Of a stretch of 64,000 bases of DNA, positions 17,894 to 26,585 are shown piece after piece. The DNA is taken from contig JBCCYF010000003.1 of NCBI GenBank assembly GCA_039190275.1, forward strand, positions 1-64,000, written 5' to 3'. Every line of letters begins with the position of its first letter. Within the stretch, counting starts at the first letter, position 1. This stretch comes from Halovulum sp039190275. GTDB lineage: Bacteria; Pseudomonadota; Alphaproteobacteria; Rhodobacterales; Rhodobacteraceae. Made by a program: the position numbers and the translations under genes. The notes under the pieces are model-generated. The model saw nothing but the letters and a program-made list of their open reading frames with translations, searched no databases and was not told the origin of the DNA.

Positions 17894-18396
17894 TCGTGGA
17901 TCCCGGCCTCACCCGAGTGCATCACCTCGCGCCCGAATACGAAGCGACCAAATTCAACCGCCATAAGCCCGAAGGCGATCGGAAAAGATATCGTCAGGAT
18001 CCAGCGCGGAAAGAAATACGCCCGCACATCGTAATCATTTCGCTCGATATTCGTCAGAAACAGGTCCGCCCCCTTCCATGCCAGGATCACACAGACCAGC
18101 ACGCACCCCAACGCAACCGTCCGACTGAGAAGTCTGCGCAGTGTTGGTGGAAGCGCTGCCGTCACCAGTTCAATATGAACGTGCCCCTTTTCGCGCACCA
18201 GCCAAGGCGCGCCCAGCATGGTCATATAGAGCAGCGCATACTCTGATGAGGTGAACAGCCATGCGAATGGTTGCACACCCATGTTCCGCATCACAACCGA
18301 GGTTACGACCGATACCATCAACCACAGCAGCATGCCTGCCGCGACAAAGGCCATTGCATACAGCAAGGTGTCATAGATGCGGAACAGATGGCGCAT
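17890..18396 (-). CDS. dctQ: TRAP transporter small permease (DctQ)
   Basis: This 168-residue protein has four hydrophobic spans and the typical DctQ layout, including MTMLGAPWLVREKGHVHIELV (about residues 59-79). DctQ stabilises the DctM channel subunit. The gene overlaps dctM by four bases and follows dctP by 68 bases, in the usual P-Q-M order. Confidence 0.9.
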   Translation of the reverse strand: MRHLFRIYDTLLYAMAFVAAGMLLWLMVSVVTSVVMRNMGVQPFAWLFTSSEYALLYMTMLGAPWLVREKGHVHIELVTAALPPTLRRLLSRTVALGCVLVCVILAWKGADLFLTNIERNDYDVRAYFFPRWILTISFPIAFGLMAVEFGRFVFGREVMHSGEAGIHE

Positions 18397-18464
18397 GAAG
18401 GGCTTTCGGATGGGAAGGTGCCCGACCCGCCGTGGTGCACCGGCGGATCGGGCAAGTACCAGCG

Positions 18465-19478
18465 CTAGTTTGCGCTGGTATCGTAGAACAGCTCAATGAG
18501 CCTGTCGTAGTTCCCGTCGCCTTGCGGACTTTCAGCCATCAGGCCCTTCATGCGCTCCCACGTTTTGTCTCGTGCCGCGGCCAGATAGTTCGCACGTGCC
18601 TCACCTTCAAGTTCGACCACCTGCATGCCACCTGCGTCGAGGGCCGCGAAGTCCTCGTCGCGCTTCGCGCCCAGCTTTGCGGCACTCTCCGCTTCATGCG
18701 CAATGGCGACGTCTTGCAGGATCGTCTGCGCCTCGGGACTTAGGCTGTTCCATTTTTCCAGGTTCACGATCACACCAAGATCGGTGGAGAAGAAGCTTGG
18801 TTCGATCCGGTAGTTGAGAAACTCGTTCCACTTCAGATCGATCAGTCCGATCTGGGTCCAGCCGGTGGCATCAACCACGCCGCGCTCCAGCGCTGAATAG
18901 ACGTCGGTGGTAGGCAGGTCGATCACCTGTGCATCGAGGTATTCGGTAAAAAACGCGTTGTAGACCGCGTTGCCCCTCAACTTGATGCCCGAAACGTCCA
19001 GATTGCCGTCCGCATCCAGCTGCGGCTCGTTCACCGTCCAAAGGTTGTAGGTCACGCCGCTGTCAAACCAGCCAAGGTACTTCAGACCCATCTTTTCCTG
19101 ATGAATCTGGTCAATAAGTTCCGTCCCTCCGTTCGCCCGCGTTTCTACTGCGGTGAGGTTCGAGGCCACCATGGCGTCCTTCTCGGGCAGAGCGCCGCCG
19201 TAGAACGAGCCCGGTGTGTAGACCATATCCACGATACCGTCGCGCACCGCGTCGGGCTGCTGGAACATGCCGATGGCTTCGGGGCCGCCGCGTACCTCGA
19301 TCTGGACAACGCCTTCGCCTGCGGCGTTTACCTTGTCCACAAATTCGAGAAAACTCTGGGTATAGATCAGCGTGGCTGGGAACGCATGAACCGCCGTGAT
19401 CGTGTCCTGTGCCTGCGCGCCCGAAGCCAGCAACACGGCCCCCGTAACAAGCCCGGAAAGACTGCTGTGTTTCATCAT
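18465..19478 (-). CDS. dctP: TRAP transporter substrate-binding protein (DctP)
   Basis: This 337-residue periplasmic protein has a signal peptide (MMKHSSLSGLVTGAVLLASG, cleavage after AQA). DctP-fold blocks are visible, including KLRGNAVYNAFFTEYLDAQVIDLPTTDVYSALERGVVDATGW (about residues 170-211), where the conserved Arg usually clamps a carboxylate. ATG 19478 is preceded by AAGGAG; ATG 19475 is equally placed. Co-transcription with leuCD and a GntR regulator implies a carboxylate catabolite as ligand, but its identity is unknown. Confidence 0.92.
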   Translation of the reverse strand: MMKHSSLSGLVTGAVLLASGAQAQDTITAVHAFPATLIYTQSFLEFVDKVNAAGEGVVQIEVRGGPEAIGMFQQPDAVRDGIVDMVYTPGSFYGGALPEKDAMVASNLTAVETRANGGTELIDQIHQEKMGLKYLGWFDSGVTYNLWTVNEPQLDADGNLDVSGIKLRGNAVYNAFFTEYLDAQVIDLPTTDVYSALERGVVDATGWTQIGLIDLKWNEFLNYRIEPSFFSTDLGVIVNLEKWNSLSPEAQTILQDVAIAHEAESAAKLGAKRDEDFAALDAGGMQVVELEGEARANYLAAARDKTWERMKGLMAESPQGDGNYDRLIELFYDTSAN

Positions 19479-19548
19479 TTTTTCTCCTTTTATATATTTT
19501 GGCATCGCGGCAGGCCGCGGGCCAATCCCTGTTGCAGGCACCGATGGT

Positions 19549-20148
19549 CTAGGGTGGCGCCCCTTTTCCCCCTCGCACGCAGGTTGGCCAGACCCATGCC
19601 GGGATCGTCTCCCTATGGGCGGAAATGGCGTCCTGATGCGCGCGCGTCAGATCGATATCATCCCAGCCGTTGATCAGTTTTCGCGCCGTGACCTCATCCA
19701 GATCGAAACGCAACGAGGTCGGACCCGAGACGATGCTGCGCGATACCAGGTCAATGCGAAGCACCGGGCGCAGCGCGGCAAGTGTCTTTTCCGCAAGGGC
19801 CACGGTCAGCAATCCGTTGTTCGCAGCGTTCGCCGCAAAAATGTCCCCGAAGCTGGGGGCGAGGACGGCTCGGATGCCCGCATCGACAAGCGCATACACC
19901 GCTGCTTCCCGCGAGGAACCGGTACCAAAGTCCGCGCCCGCAATCAGGATCGGACCGCGCGATGCATTCAGCGGAAACTCGGGATCCAGCGTCCCATCCG
20001 GTCCGCGCCTCAAGTCATGCAGCAGGTAGTCGCCATATCCTTCGGACCGCGGCGTAGACATGAACCGTGCCGGGATCAGCTGGTCCGTATCGATCCCGTC
20101 GTGAGGGAGGCGGACAACCGGACCTTCGAGTTCTGTCCAGCCGCGCAC
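19549..20148 (-). CDS. leuD: Aconitase-family dehydratase small subunit (LeuD-like)
   Basis: This 199-residue swivel-domain protein carries IDTDQLIPARF and the loop ADFGTGSSREAAVYAL, then APSFGDIFAANAANNGLL. The GSSRE loop binds substrate carboxylates in isopropylmalate isomerases. Here the usual following His is Ala (REAAV rather than REHAP), a divergence from housekeeping LeuD. GTG 20148 follows the leuC stop by one base, with GGGAGGG upstream. The catabolic operon context suggests a paralog hydrating an alkyl-maleate-like dicarboxylate rather than, or besides, isopropylmalate. The substrate assignment is inference. Confidence 0.85.
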   Translation of the reverse strand: MRGWTELEGPVVRLPHDGIDTDQLIPARFMSTPRSEGYGDYLLHDLRRGPDGTLDPEFPLNASRGPILIAGADFGTGSSREAAVYALVDAGIRAVLAPSFGDIFAANAANNGLLTVALAEKTLAALRPVLRIDLVSRSIVSGPTSLRFDLDEVTARKLINGWDDIDLTRAHQDAISAHRETIPAWVWPTCVRGGKGAPP

Positions 20149-20149
20149 G

Positions 20150-21547
20150 TCAGGCCCTCCCTGCCAGCAGCATTCGGACATCGGTCAATCGGCCCGTCAC
20201 TGCGGCTGCGGCAACCATCGATGGCGACATCAGATGGGTGCGCGCGCCCCGGCCCTGGCGTCCGCGGTAATTACGGTTCGTGGTTGACGCGCACCGTTGG
20301 CCCGATGGGACGGTATCACCGTTCATGCCAACACACATCGAACATCCCGACCCGCCCCAATCCAATCCGGCCTCGGTAAAGACATTGTCCAGTCCCTCGC
20401 GCTCGGCCTGGTGTTTGACCTGTGCTGATCCGGGCGACACCAGGCCGGGCACGACGGATTTCCGCCCGCGCAGAACCGTGGCGGCGGCGCGCAAGTCCTC
20501 GATCCGTGCGTTTGTGCAGGAGCCGATGAAGATCCTATCGACAGTTACTTCCGACAGCGCCTGGCCAGGTTTCAGCCCCATGTATTCCAGGGTGTCCCGG
20601 GTTTTCGCAGCGGTTGTTTCCGGTTGTGCCAGTGGATCCGGCACGGTCGCGGTGATCGGCAACGCCTGATCCGGCGCAGTGCCCCAAGTGACAGTGGGCG
20701 CCACATCCGCTGCGTCGATGTCAACCTCGGTGTCAAATACGGCATCCGTGTCGCTGTACAGACCTGCCCAGTCCGCTTCGGCCTCGGCCCAGGCGGCGCC
20801 TGTTGGCGCATGGATGCGGCCTTTCACATAGGCCAGCGTCTGCGCGTCCGGTGCTATCATGCCGCAACGTGCCCCGCCCTCGATCGACAGATTGCACAGG
20901 GTCATGCGCGCTTCCATCGACAGCGCCTCGACCGCGGGCCCTGCATATTCGATCGCATGCCCGCGTGCCCCGCCCGTGCCCAGCGCGGCAATCCAGTGCA
21001 GTGCCATATCCTTGGCGGTCACCGCAGGCCCCAGCGCGCCATCAAACCGAAGGCGCATGCGCTTTGGTTTTTGTTGCCAAAGGGTTTGTGTGGCAAGGAC
21101 ATGCGCCACCTCGGTTGCGCCGATCCCAAATGCAAATGCACCAAAAGCGCCGTGGGTCGAGGTATGGCTGTCGCCACAGACCACAAGCAGCCCCGGCAAG
21201 GTAAGACCCTGTTCAGGGGCCATGACATGAACGATACCGTGCCGCTGATCCTCAGGCGCAATACATGTGAACCCGTGCAGTGCCGCGTTGTCGGCCAGAC
21301 GCTCCATCATCTTTAGCACAGCGGGCATCGGCGGCACATCACGTCGCACCGGCGCATAGTGGTCCATCACGCCAAACGTCAGTTCAGGCTGCGCCAGAGT
21401 TTCGCCGCGCGCGCCAATCTTCGCAAATGCATGGTGTGAACCCTCATGCACCAGGTGCCTGTCAACCCACAACAGGGACCGCCCGCCCTCGGCCCTGGCC
21501 ACCACGTGGGCATCCCAGAGTTTGTCAAAGAGCGTCCGGCCGCTCAT
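20150..21547 (-). CDS. leuC: Aconitase-family dehydratase large subunit (LeuC-like)
   Basis: This 465-residue [4Fe-4S] hydro-lyase subunit has cluster ligands in IGSCTNARIEDLRAAA and SGCSMCVGMN, plus the N-terminal TLFDKLWDAHVV and DRHLVHEGSHHAF blocks of LeuC. The enzyme class interconverts hydroxy-dicarboxylates and their unsaturated forms. ATG 21547 overlaps the GntR stop (ATGA), so regulator and enzyme are co-translated. Co-occurrence with an isocitrate-lyase-family enzyme across the divergent promoter recalls the dimethylmaleate hydratase and dimethylmalate lyase pairing known from anaerobic nicotinate breakdown. That comparison is inference. Confidence 0.9.
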   Translation of the reverse strand: MSGRTLFDKLWDAHVVARAEGGRSLLWVDRHLVHEGSHHAFAKIGARGETLAQPELTFGVMDHYAPVRRDVPPMPAVLKMMERLADNAALHGFTCIAPEDQRHGIVHVMAPEQGLTLPGLLVVCGDSHTSTHGAFGAFAFGIGATEVAHVLATQTLWQQKPKRMRLRFDGALGPAVTAKDMALHWIAALGTGGARGHAIEYAGPAVEALSMEARMTLCNLSIEGGARCGMIAPDAQTLAYVKGRIHAPTGAAWAEAEADWAGLYSDTDAVFDTEVDIDAADVAPTVTWGTAPDQALPITATVPDPLAQPETTAAKTRDTLEYMGLKPGQALSEVTVDRIFIGSCTNARIEDLRAAATVLRGRKSVVPGLVSPGSAQVKHQAEREGLDNVFTEAGLDWGGSGCSMCVGMNGDTVPSGQRCASTTNRNYRGRQGRGARTHLMSPSMVAAAAVTGRLTDVRMLLAGRA

Positions 21548-22383
21548 TCTGCGGCCTCGGATGCGGCCTCGCCGATCACCGGCTCCCAATAGCGCGCATC
21601 CCCTTGACCGGCGCGGTGCAACGCCATCTCAAGTCGGAAGGTATCGGGCCGGTACAGCGCGGACAGATACTCCACACCCTGGCCTTGGTCATCTCGCACA
21701 ATGCGCGTCAGCGACAGCAACGCCGACCCTACAGCGACCCCCAGCGCATCAGCCACATCGGGCGCTGCCAGCGTTGCGGTCACCGATTGGGTTGCGGCAT
21801 CGATCACGACACCGCCACGTTCAAGCAACCGGAACAGAGGTGTGGTTGCCAGGTCCGCCTCCGAGTAGTTACGCGCAATAGCCTCCGGCACATGGGTGGT
21901 CAGATGCGAAAAAGGGACCTCGCCCAGCAATCGAACACGAACCGCCGTCTGGACACGCTCGTCACCCTTCAAGGAAAGCCCGCGTGCGACGGCCACCGGT
22001 GCGGCGCCATAGGCAAAGGACAGCAGTCGCGCTGTCGTGCGTTCGGTCATTTCGACAAGCTGCGGCATCAACGAAGTAAAGTCGGCGGCAATCGATGCCG
22101 CGGGCGCGGCCAAAACGATGCTGCCACTGCCCACCCGCTTTTCGATCAGCTTGTCCCTGGCCAGACTGTCCAGTGCCCGGCGCACAGTCACACGCGAAAC
22201 ATCGAACTGATCGCAAAGCCTTTGTTCCCCTGGAAGACTGCTCGAAACGGGATATGTCCCCTCCAGAATACTTGTCCGCAACAACAGGTATACGCGACGC
22301 GCTTTTGCGCCCTCGGGTTGGTCTGCAGCAGGTGTGGATGCCATCTGTTCGCGGATCCGGTTGTGTATACTGACGTCAAGCAT
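21544..22383 (-). CDS. GntR/HutC-type transcriptional regulator
   Basis: This 279-residue protein has a winged HTH (ARRVYLLLRTSILEGTYPVSSSLPGEQRLCDQF and VSRVTVRRALDSLARDKLIEKRVGSG, about residues 27-86) and a C-terminal UTRA effector domain. It sits first in the leftward operon and faces the rightward hydantoinase operon. The 85-bp gap holds a palindrome likely to be its operator. It probably represses both arms until a pathway metabolite binds; ligand unknown. Confidence 0.9.
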   Translation of the reverse strand: MLDVSIHNRIREQMASTPAADQPEGAKARRVYLLLRTSILEGTYPVSSSLPGEQRLCDQFDVSRVTVRRALDSLARDKLIEKRVGSGSIVLAAPAASIAADFTSLMPQLVEMTERTTARLLSFAYGAAPVAVARGLSLKGDERVQTAVRVRLLGEVPFSHLTTHVPEAIARNYSEADLATTPLFRLLERGGVVIDAATQSVTATLAAPDVADALGVAVGSALLSLTRIVRDDQGQGVEYLSALYRPDTFRLEMALHRAGQGDARYWEPVIGEAASEAAE

Positions 22384-22389
22384 TCCATA

Positions 22390-22458
22390 AATCTGTATTT
22401 TCTACAACTCTTGATATAGTCGGAAACGTACAGTAATCTGTATTACATAAAATACAGA
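22390..22458. promoter_or_regulatory. Putative GntR operator region (divergent promoter)
   Basis: A perfect inverted repeat lies at 22437-22458: TCTGTATT, six-base spacer ACATAA, AATACAGA. The decamer AATCTGTATT of its left half occurs again at 22390-22399, 45 bp upstream, close to the GntR start. The spacing of about four helical turns and A/T-rich half-sites fit a HutC-subfamily regulator controlling both the GntR-leuCD-TRAP and SnoaL-hyuBA operons. The site ends ten bases before the rightward start codon, so binding would block transcription or early elongation. Confidence 0.6.
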
Positions 22459-22468
22459 CCGAGGATAC

Positions 22469-22837
22469 ATGCTGCCCGAAACCGCCGCAGAAGTGCTGGT
22501 CCGCCGCTATCTGGAAGCGATGGCCGTACGTGACCTGGGCGCGGCCAGGGCGCTGCTGGCCCCGAGGTTCGAGATGTTCTTTCCCGGCAACGTCCGGTTT
22601 ACAACGCTCGAACAGTTGATCGAATGGTCCGCACCTCGGTACCGGCATGTCCAGAAGGCTATCGCTTGTATAGACATCGCCGGATCACGTGTCGCCTATT
22701 GCTCGGGCACGCTCTCCGGCCAGTGGACCGACGGGTCCCAGTTCGAGGGCATCCGCTTTATCGATCGCTTTGAGATCGCCGATGATCGACTGCAACGGCA
22801 GGACGTCTGGAATGATATGGCCGAGATGCGGTCATGA
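22469..22837 (+). CDS. SnoaL-like / NTF2-fold protein
   Basis: This 122-residue protein has the NTF2-like cone fold signature: AEVLVRRYLEAMAVRDLGAARALLAP at the start, a middle strand pair around VAYCSGTLSGQWTDG, and IRFIDRFEIADDRLQRQDVWND at the end. SnoaL-like proteins can be isomerases, dehydratases or non-catalytic carriers. It is the first gene of the rightward operon and overlaps hyuB by four bases (ATGA), so it probably acts on a pathway intermediate. Confidence 0.8.
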   Translation: MLPETAAEVLVRRYLEAMAVRDLGAARALLAPRFEMFFPGNVRFTTLEQLIEWSAPRYRHVQKAIACIDIAGSRVAYCSGTLSGQWTDGSQFEGIRFIDRFEIADDRLQRQDVWNDMAEMRS

Positions 22838-24522
22838 CCCTTGACCCGGTAACGCTTGCTGTACTGTCCGGCCGGATGGAGCAGATCGCCGACGAAATGG
22901 ACGCGACGCTGTTCCGTGCGGCATTCAACCCGATTATCGCGGAAGCGCATGATGCCAGTCACGGTATCTATGATGCGATCACGGGAGACACGCTCGTTCA
23001 GGGCAAATCGGGACTGCCGATCTTTGTGGGCGTGATGGCCTCGGCCGTGAAGGCAGTGATCGACAAGGCGGCCCACAACGATGATCTGGCCGACGGCGAC
23101 ATTTATATCTTCAACGATGCCCATATAGGCGGCACGCACCTCAGTGATATGCGTCTGGTCATGCCCTATTTCCGCGAGGGACGCCTGTTCTGCTACCTGG
23201 CCTCGGTCGGGCATTGGCATGACGTGGGCGGTGCGGTGCCGGGGAACTACAATCCTGCCGCGACCGAAGCCTTTCAGGAGGCCTTTGTGCTGCCCCCGGT
23301 GAAACTGGTCCGTGCCGGTACGATGCAGCAAGACATTGTAGACATACTGTTGCGCAACACCCGTTTGCCGAAGTCGGCGCAGGGTGACTTGAACGGCCAG
23401 CTGGGTGCGTTGGATCTGGGCGCAAAGCGTTTGGATGCGCTTTTGGATGAGTATGGGGCGCGCGTGGTCGACCAGGCATTTACGGCGCTTGGTGACCGGG
23501 CCGAGAAGTTGATGCGGGCCGAGATCGCTGCCCTTCCCGACGGACGCTGGGAGGCTTTGGATTACCTCGATAACGACGGTGTCAGTGATGTCGCATTGCC
23601 GATCCGCGTGGCGCTTGAAGTCTCGGGCGACCGCCTGACGTTAGACTTTGACGGCAGCGCCCCCCGGACTTCGGGGCCGGTGAACATTGCTTTGCCGACC
23701 GCAGTGGCCACGGCATATGTGGCGATCAAGCATCTGTTTGCCGATCTTCCGGCCAATGCGGGCGTTATGCGGCCGATCACGGTCAACGTGCCGGAGGGGT
23801 CCTTGCTTGCTGCGCCATTTCCGGCGCCGGTTGGGGGCTATACCGAAACCATCCTGCGCATGATCGATGTCATATTCTCGGCCATGGCGCAGGCCGATCC
23901 GGATCGTGTCGTCGGGAACGCTTATGGCACGATCAACGCATTATCCATGTCCGGGAACCGCGCCGATGGCACCCGCTGGGTGATGTTCTCGTTCTTTGGC
24001 GGCGGCCATGGCGGTTCTGCCGAGAGCGATGGTTTGAATCATGGCAACGCGCCGATATCCACCGCGACGATACCTCCGGCCGAGATACTCGAAGCGGCCT
24101 ATCCGGTGAAGTTCACGCAATGGTCGCTACGTCCGGACAGCGCCGGCGCCGGGGCGCATCGCGGTGGGCTGGGTGCTACCTACGAAATTGAATTGTTGGA
24201 ACAGCGCGCCGAGGCCTATGTGTTTGGTGAGCGCAGCCGCTTTGCACCGGCTGGCGCGGTGGGCGGCGGTCCGGCCACCGTCAACAGTATCAGCTACCAG
24301 CAAAGCGACGGGTGGCATACGCCTCCGATGGGGTCAAAAATGCGCGGCATCGGCCTGGTCAAAGGCCAGAAGTTGCGCCTTGAGACACCCGGAGGGGGCG
24401 GCTATGGCCCGGCCGAAGGGCGGTCATCCACCGCCGTCGCAAATGATGTCGCACAGGGTTACATTTCCGCCGATGCGGCCGATACACACTATGGCACCGC
24501 CTGGCGTGGGGGCTCCTCATGA
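22834..24522 (+). CDS. hyuB: Hydantoinase B / oxoprolinase-family subunit
   Basis: This 562-residue protein carries the HyuB family blocks DPVTLAVLSGRMEQIADEMDATLFRAAFNPIIAEAHDAS near the N-terminus, DIYIFNDAHIGGTHLSDM (about residues 88-105), SAGAGAHRGGLGATYEIE and a C-terminal RLETPGGGGYGPAEGR. HyuB pairs with HyuA in ATP-dependent hydrolysis of cyclic amides such as N-methylhydantoin, 5-oxoproline or caprolactam; acetone carboxylases are relatives. It is translationally coupled on both sides. Order B then A is seen here. The ring substrate is unknown. Confidence 0.9.
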   Translation: MTLDPVTLAVLSGRMEQIADEMDATLFRAAFNPIIAEAHDASHGIYDAITGDTLVQGKSGLPIFVGVMASAVKAVIDKAAHNDDLADGDIYIFNDAHIGGTHLSDMRLVMPYFREGRLFCYLASVGHWHDVGGAVPGNYNPAATEAFQEAFVLPPVKLVRAGTMQQDIVDILLRNTRLPKSAQGDLNGQLGALDLGAKRLDALLDEYGARVVDQAFTALGDRAEKLMRAEIAALPDGRWEALDYLDNDGVSDVALPIRVALEVSGDRLTLDFDGSAPRTSGPVNIALPTAVATAYVAIKHLFADLPANAGVMRPITVNVPEGSLLAAPFPAPVGGYTETILRMIDVIFSAMAQADPDRVVGNAYGTINALSMSGNRADGTRWVMFSFFGGGHGGSAESDGLNHGNAPISTATIPPAEILEAAYPVKFTQWSLRPDSAGAGAHRGGLGATYEIELLEQRAEAYVFGERSRFAPAGAVGGGPATVNSISYQQSDGWHTPPMGSKMRGIGLVKGQKLRLETPGGGGYGPAEGRSSTAVANDVAQGYISADAADTHYGTAWRGGSS

Positions 24523-26585
24523 GCCTTATAGCTGGGGTCGATGTCGGCGGCACATTCACCGATGTGTTTGTTCTGGACGAACAGAACGGGACGGCGCATG
24601 TGGCAAAGGTGCCCACGAGCCGCCCGGATCAGTCTGCCGGGTTTCTCGACGGGATCGGCACGCTGATCCCCGATGTTACGGCGCTTTCGGTTGTGATCCA
24701 TGGTACCACCGCCGGGACAAACGCGCTGCTGGAACGAAAAGGCGCGCGTTGCGGCGTCATCACCACCGCCGGGTTTCGGGATGTGCTTGAAATGCGTCGT
24801 CGTGATCGGCCGCGCACATGGGGTCTGCGCGGCGATTTTTTGCCGGTGGTTCCCCGCAGCCTGCGGTTGGAGGTTCCCGAGCGCACCCTGGCCGACGGAA
24901 CAGTAGAGCGAACGGTTGATCTCGATGCGGTGAAAACCGCCGCCAAAACACTGTTGGATCGCGGGTGCGCCAGCGTTGCGGTGTTGTTTGTGAACGCCTA
25001 TGCGAACCCGGAAAATGAAGCCGCTGCCGTGGCGGCCGTCCGCGCGGTCTGGCCCAACCGGCATGTCTCGGCATCCGCCGAAATCCTTCCTGAGATCCGG
25101 GAGTTCGAGCGCTTCTCGACCGCGACACTAAACGCCTATCTGCAACCCGAAGTCGGCGGCTACCTGCATCGCCTGGACACCGCGCTGGCGCGGAAAGGGC
25201 TGAACGACGGTCTCATGGTCGTTCAGTCGAACGGCGGCCTTATGGATCTCGCCATGGCCTGCGACCGACCCGTGCGGACAGCGCTGTCGGGCCCTGCGGC
25301 CGGTGTCATCGCGGCCTCCCATATTGCCAGTGAGGCGGGTTTTCCGGATGTCATCACCGGCGATGTCGGCGGCACCAGTTTCGATGTCTCCCTGGTTGCC
25401 GCCGGGCAAACCGTGCTGAGCCCGCAAACCAGTATCGATTTCGGACTTGTGATCCGGCAACCGATGATCGAGATCGTCACCATCGGGGCGGGCGGCGGCT
25501 CTATTGCCTGGGTTGACAAAGGTGGGCTCCTGAACATCGGACCCCAGAGTGCGGGGTCTGATCCTGGCCCGGTTGCCTATGGTGGCGGAAACGATCGGCC
25601 CACCGTGACAGATGCGAATGTTGTCCTCGGGCGGATAGATCCCGCGCATCCGATCGGTGGTGTCCTGGACCGTCTCGATGTCGCGGCAGCTACGGCTGCG
25701 ATCGATACGCATGTTGGTCAGCCACTCAACCTCACCAGCACGCAAGCCGCCGAAGCCATCCTCCGCGTTGCCAACAGCCAGATGGCAGGGGCGATCCGGC
25801 TGGTGTCGATCGAACGGGGTTTTGACCCCAAGAAATTCGCCTTTATGCCCTTCGGTGGCGGGGGTGCGCTCCATGCTTGTGCGATGATTGCCGACGTTGG
25901 GCTGGCGCGCGCCATTGCCCCACGATACCCCGGCGTTACGTCCGCACTTGGCTGCGTCATCGCAGACATGCGGCAGGATTTCGTTCAAACCCTGAACCGC
26001 CCGCTGGATGACCTCGATATTTGCGGGATGTCCGCAATTATGCAGGATCACCTGGATCGCGGCACACGGATACTTGATGCGTCGAATGTGCGGTTTACCG
26101 TACGTCGGGCCGACTTCGAACTGGACATGGCTTATGTCGGGCAAACCCATACCGTTGCCGTTCCAATTGATATCGAGATATTGCACGGATCGGTTCAAGC
26201 GCCAACGGCTCAGGCCATCGCAGCGGCGTTCGATCAGGTATATACCGTCGCCTATGGGCGCCTTTTGTCCGGTGGGGTCCGACGGATCATCAACATACGC
26301 AGTGCAGTGATCGGCGAACGCCCCAAGTTCGATCTTGCGGCGCTGGCGCCTTCGGTAGATGCCACTCTGGCCCGCGCGCAGCGCGGCCAGCGGCCGGTTC
26401 ATTTCGGGTCACAATGGTACGAGACACAAGTCTATACGCGGCTTGATCTGCCCATCGGTTCGTGCATCTCGGGTCCTGCAATTCTGGAGCAGGCCGACAC
26501 CACACTCCTGATCGAACCCGGCTTTACCGGCACAGTTGACCGGTTCGGCAATGTGATCCTCGAACGCAACGAAAGCCCCAGATGA
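24519..26585 (+). CDS. hyuA: Hydantoinase A / oxoprolinase-family subunit
   Basis: This 688-residue protein has the ASKHA-type nucleotide-binding opening GVDVGGTFTDVFVLD (about residues 6-20), HGTTAGTNALLERKGAR, and the second phosphate motif VITGDVGGTSFDVSL, then MPFGGGGALHACAMI. It is the ATP-using partner of HyuB, phosphorylating the cyclic amide before hydrolysis. Starts and stops overlap hyuB and the isochorismatase-fold gene by four bases each, so the four proteins should be made together. Confidence 0.92.
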   Translation: MSLIAGVDVGGTFTDVFVLDEQNGTAHVAKVPTSRPDQSAGFLDGIGTLIPDVTALSVVIHGTTAGTNALLERKGARCGVITTAGFRDVLEMRRRDRPRTWGLRGDFLPVVPRSLRLEVPERTLADGTVERTVDLDAVKTAAKTLLDRGCASVAVLFVNAYANPENEAAAVAAVRAVWPNRHVSASAEILPEIREFERFSTATLNAYLQPEVGGYLHRLDTALARKGLNDGLMVVQSNGGLMDLAMACDRPVRTALSGPAAGVIAASHIASEAGFPDVITGDVGGTSFDVSLVAAGQTVLSPQTSIDFGLVIRQPMIEIVTIGAGGGSIAWVDKGGLLNIGPQSAGSDPGPVAYGGGNDRPTVTDANVVLGRIDPAHPIGGVLDRLDVAAATAAIDTHVGQPLNLTSTQAAEAILRVANSQMAGAIRLVSIERGFDPKKFAFMPFGGGGALHACAMIADVGLARAIAPRYPGVTSALGCVIADMRQDFVQTLNRPLDDLDICGMSAIMQDHLDRGTRILDASNVRFTVRRADFELDMAYVGQTHTVAVPIDIEILHGSVQAPTAQAIAAAFDQVYTVAYGRLLSGGVRRIINIRSAVIGERPKFDLAALAPSVDATLARAQRGQRPVHFGSQWYETQVYTRLDLPIGSCISGPAILEQADTTLLIEPGFTGTVDRFGNVILERNESPR

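Noticed and set aside
25128..26402. 424-codon minus-strand open frame opposite hyuA
   Set aside because: Antisense shadow of a strongly supported gene; no ribosome site or motif.
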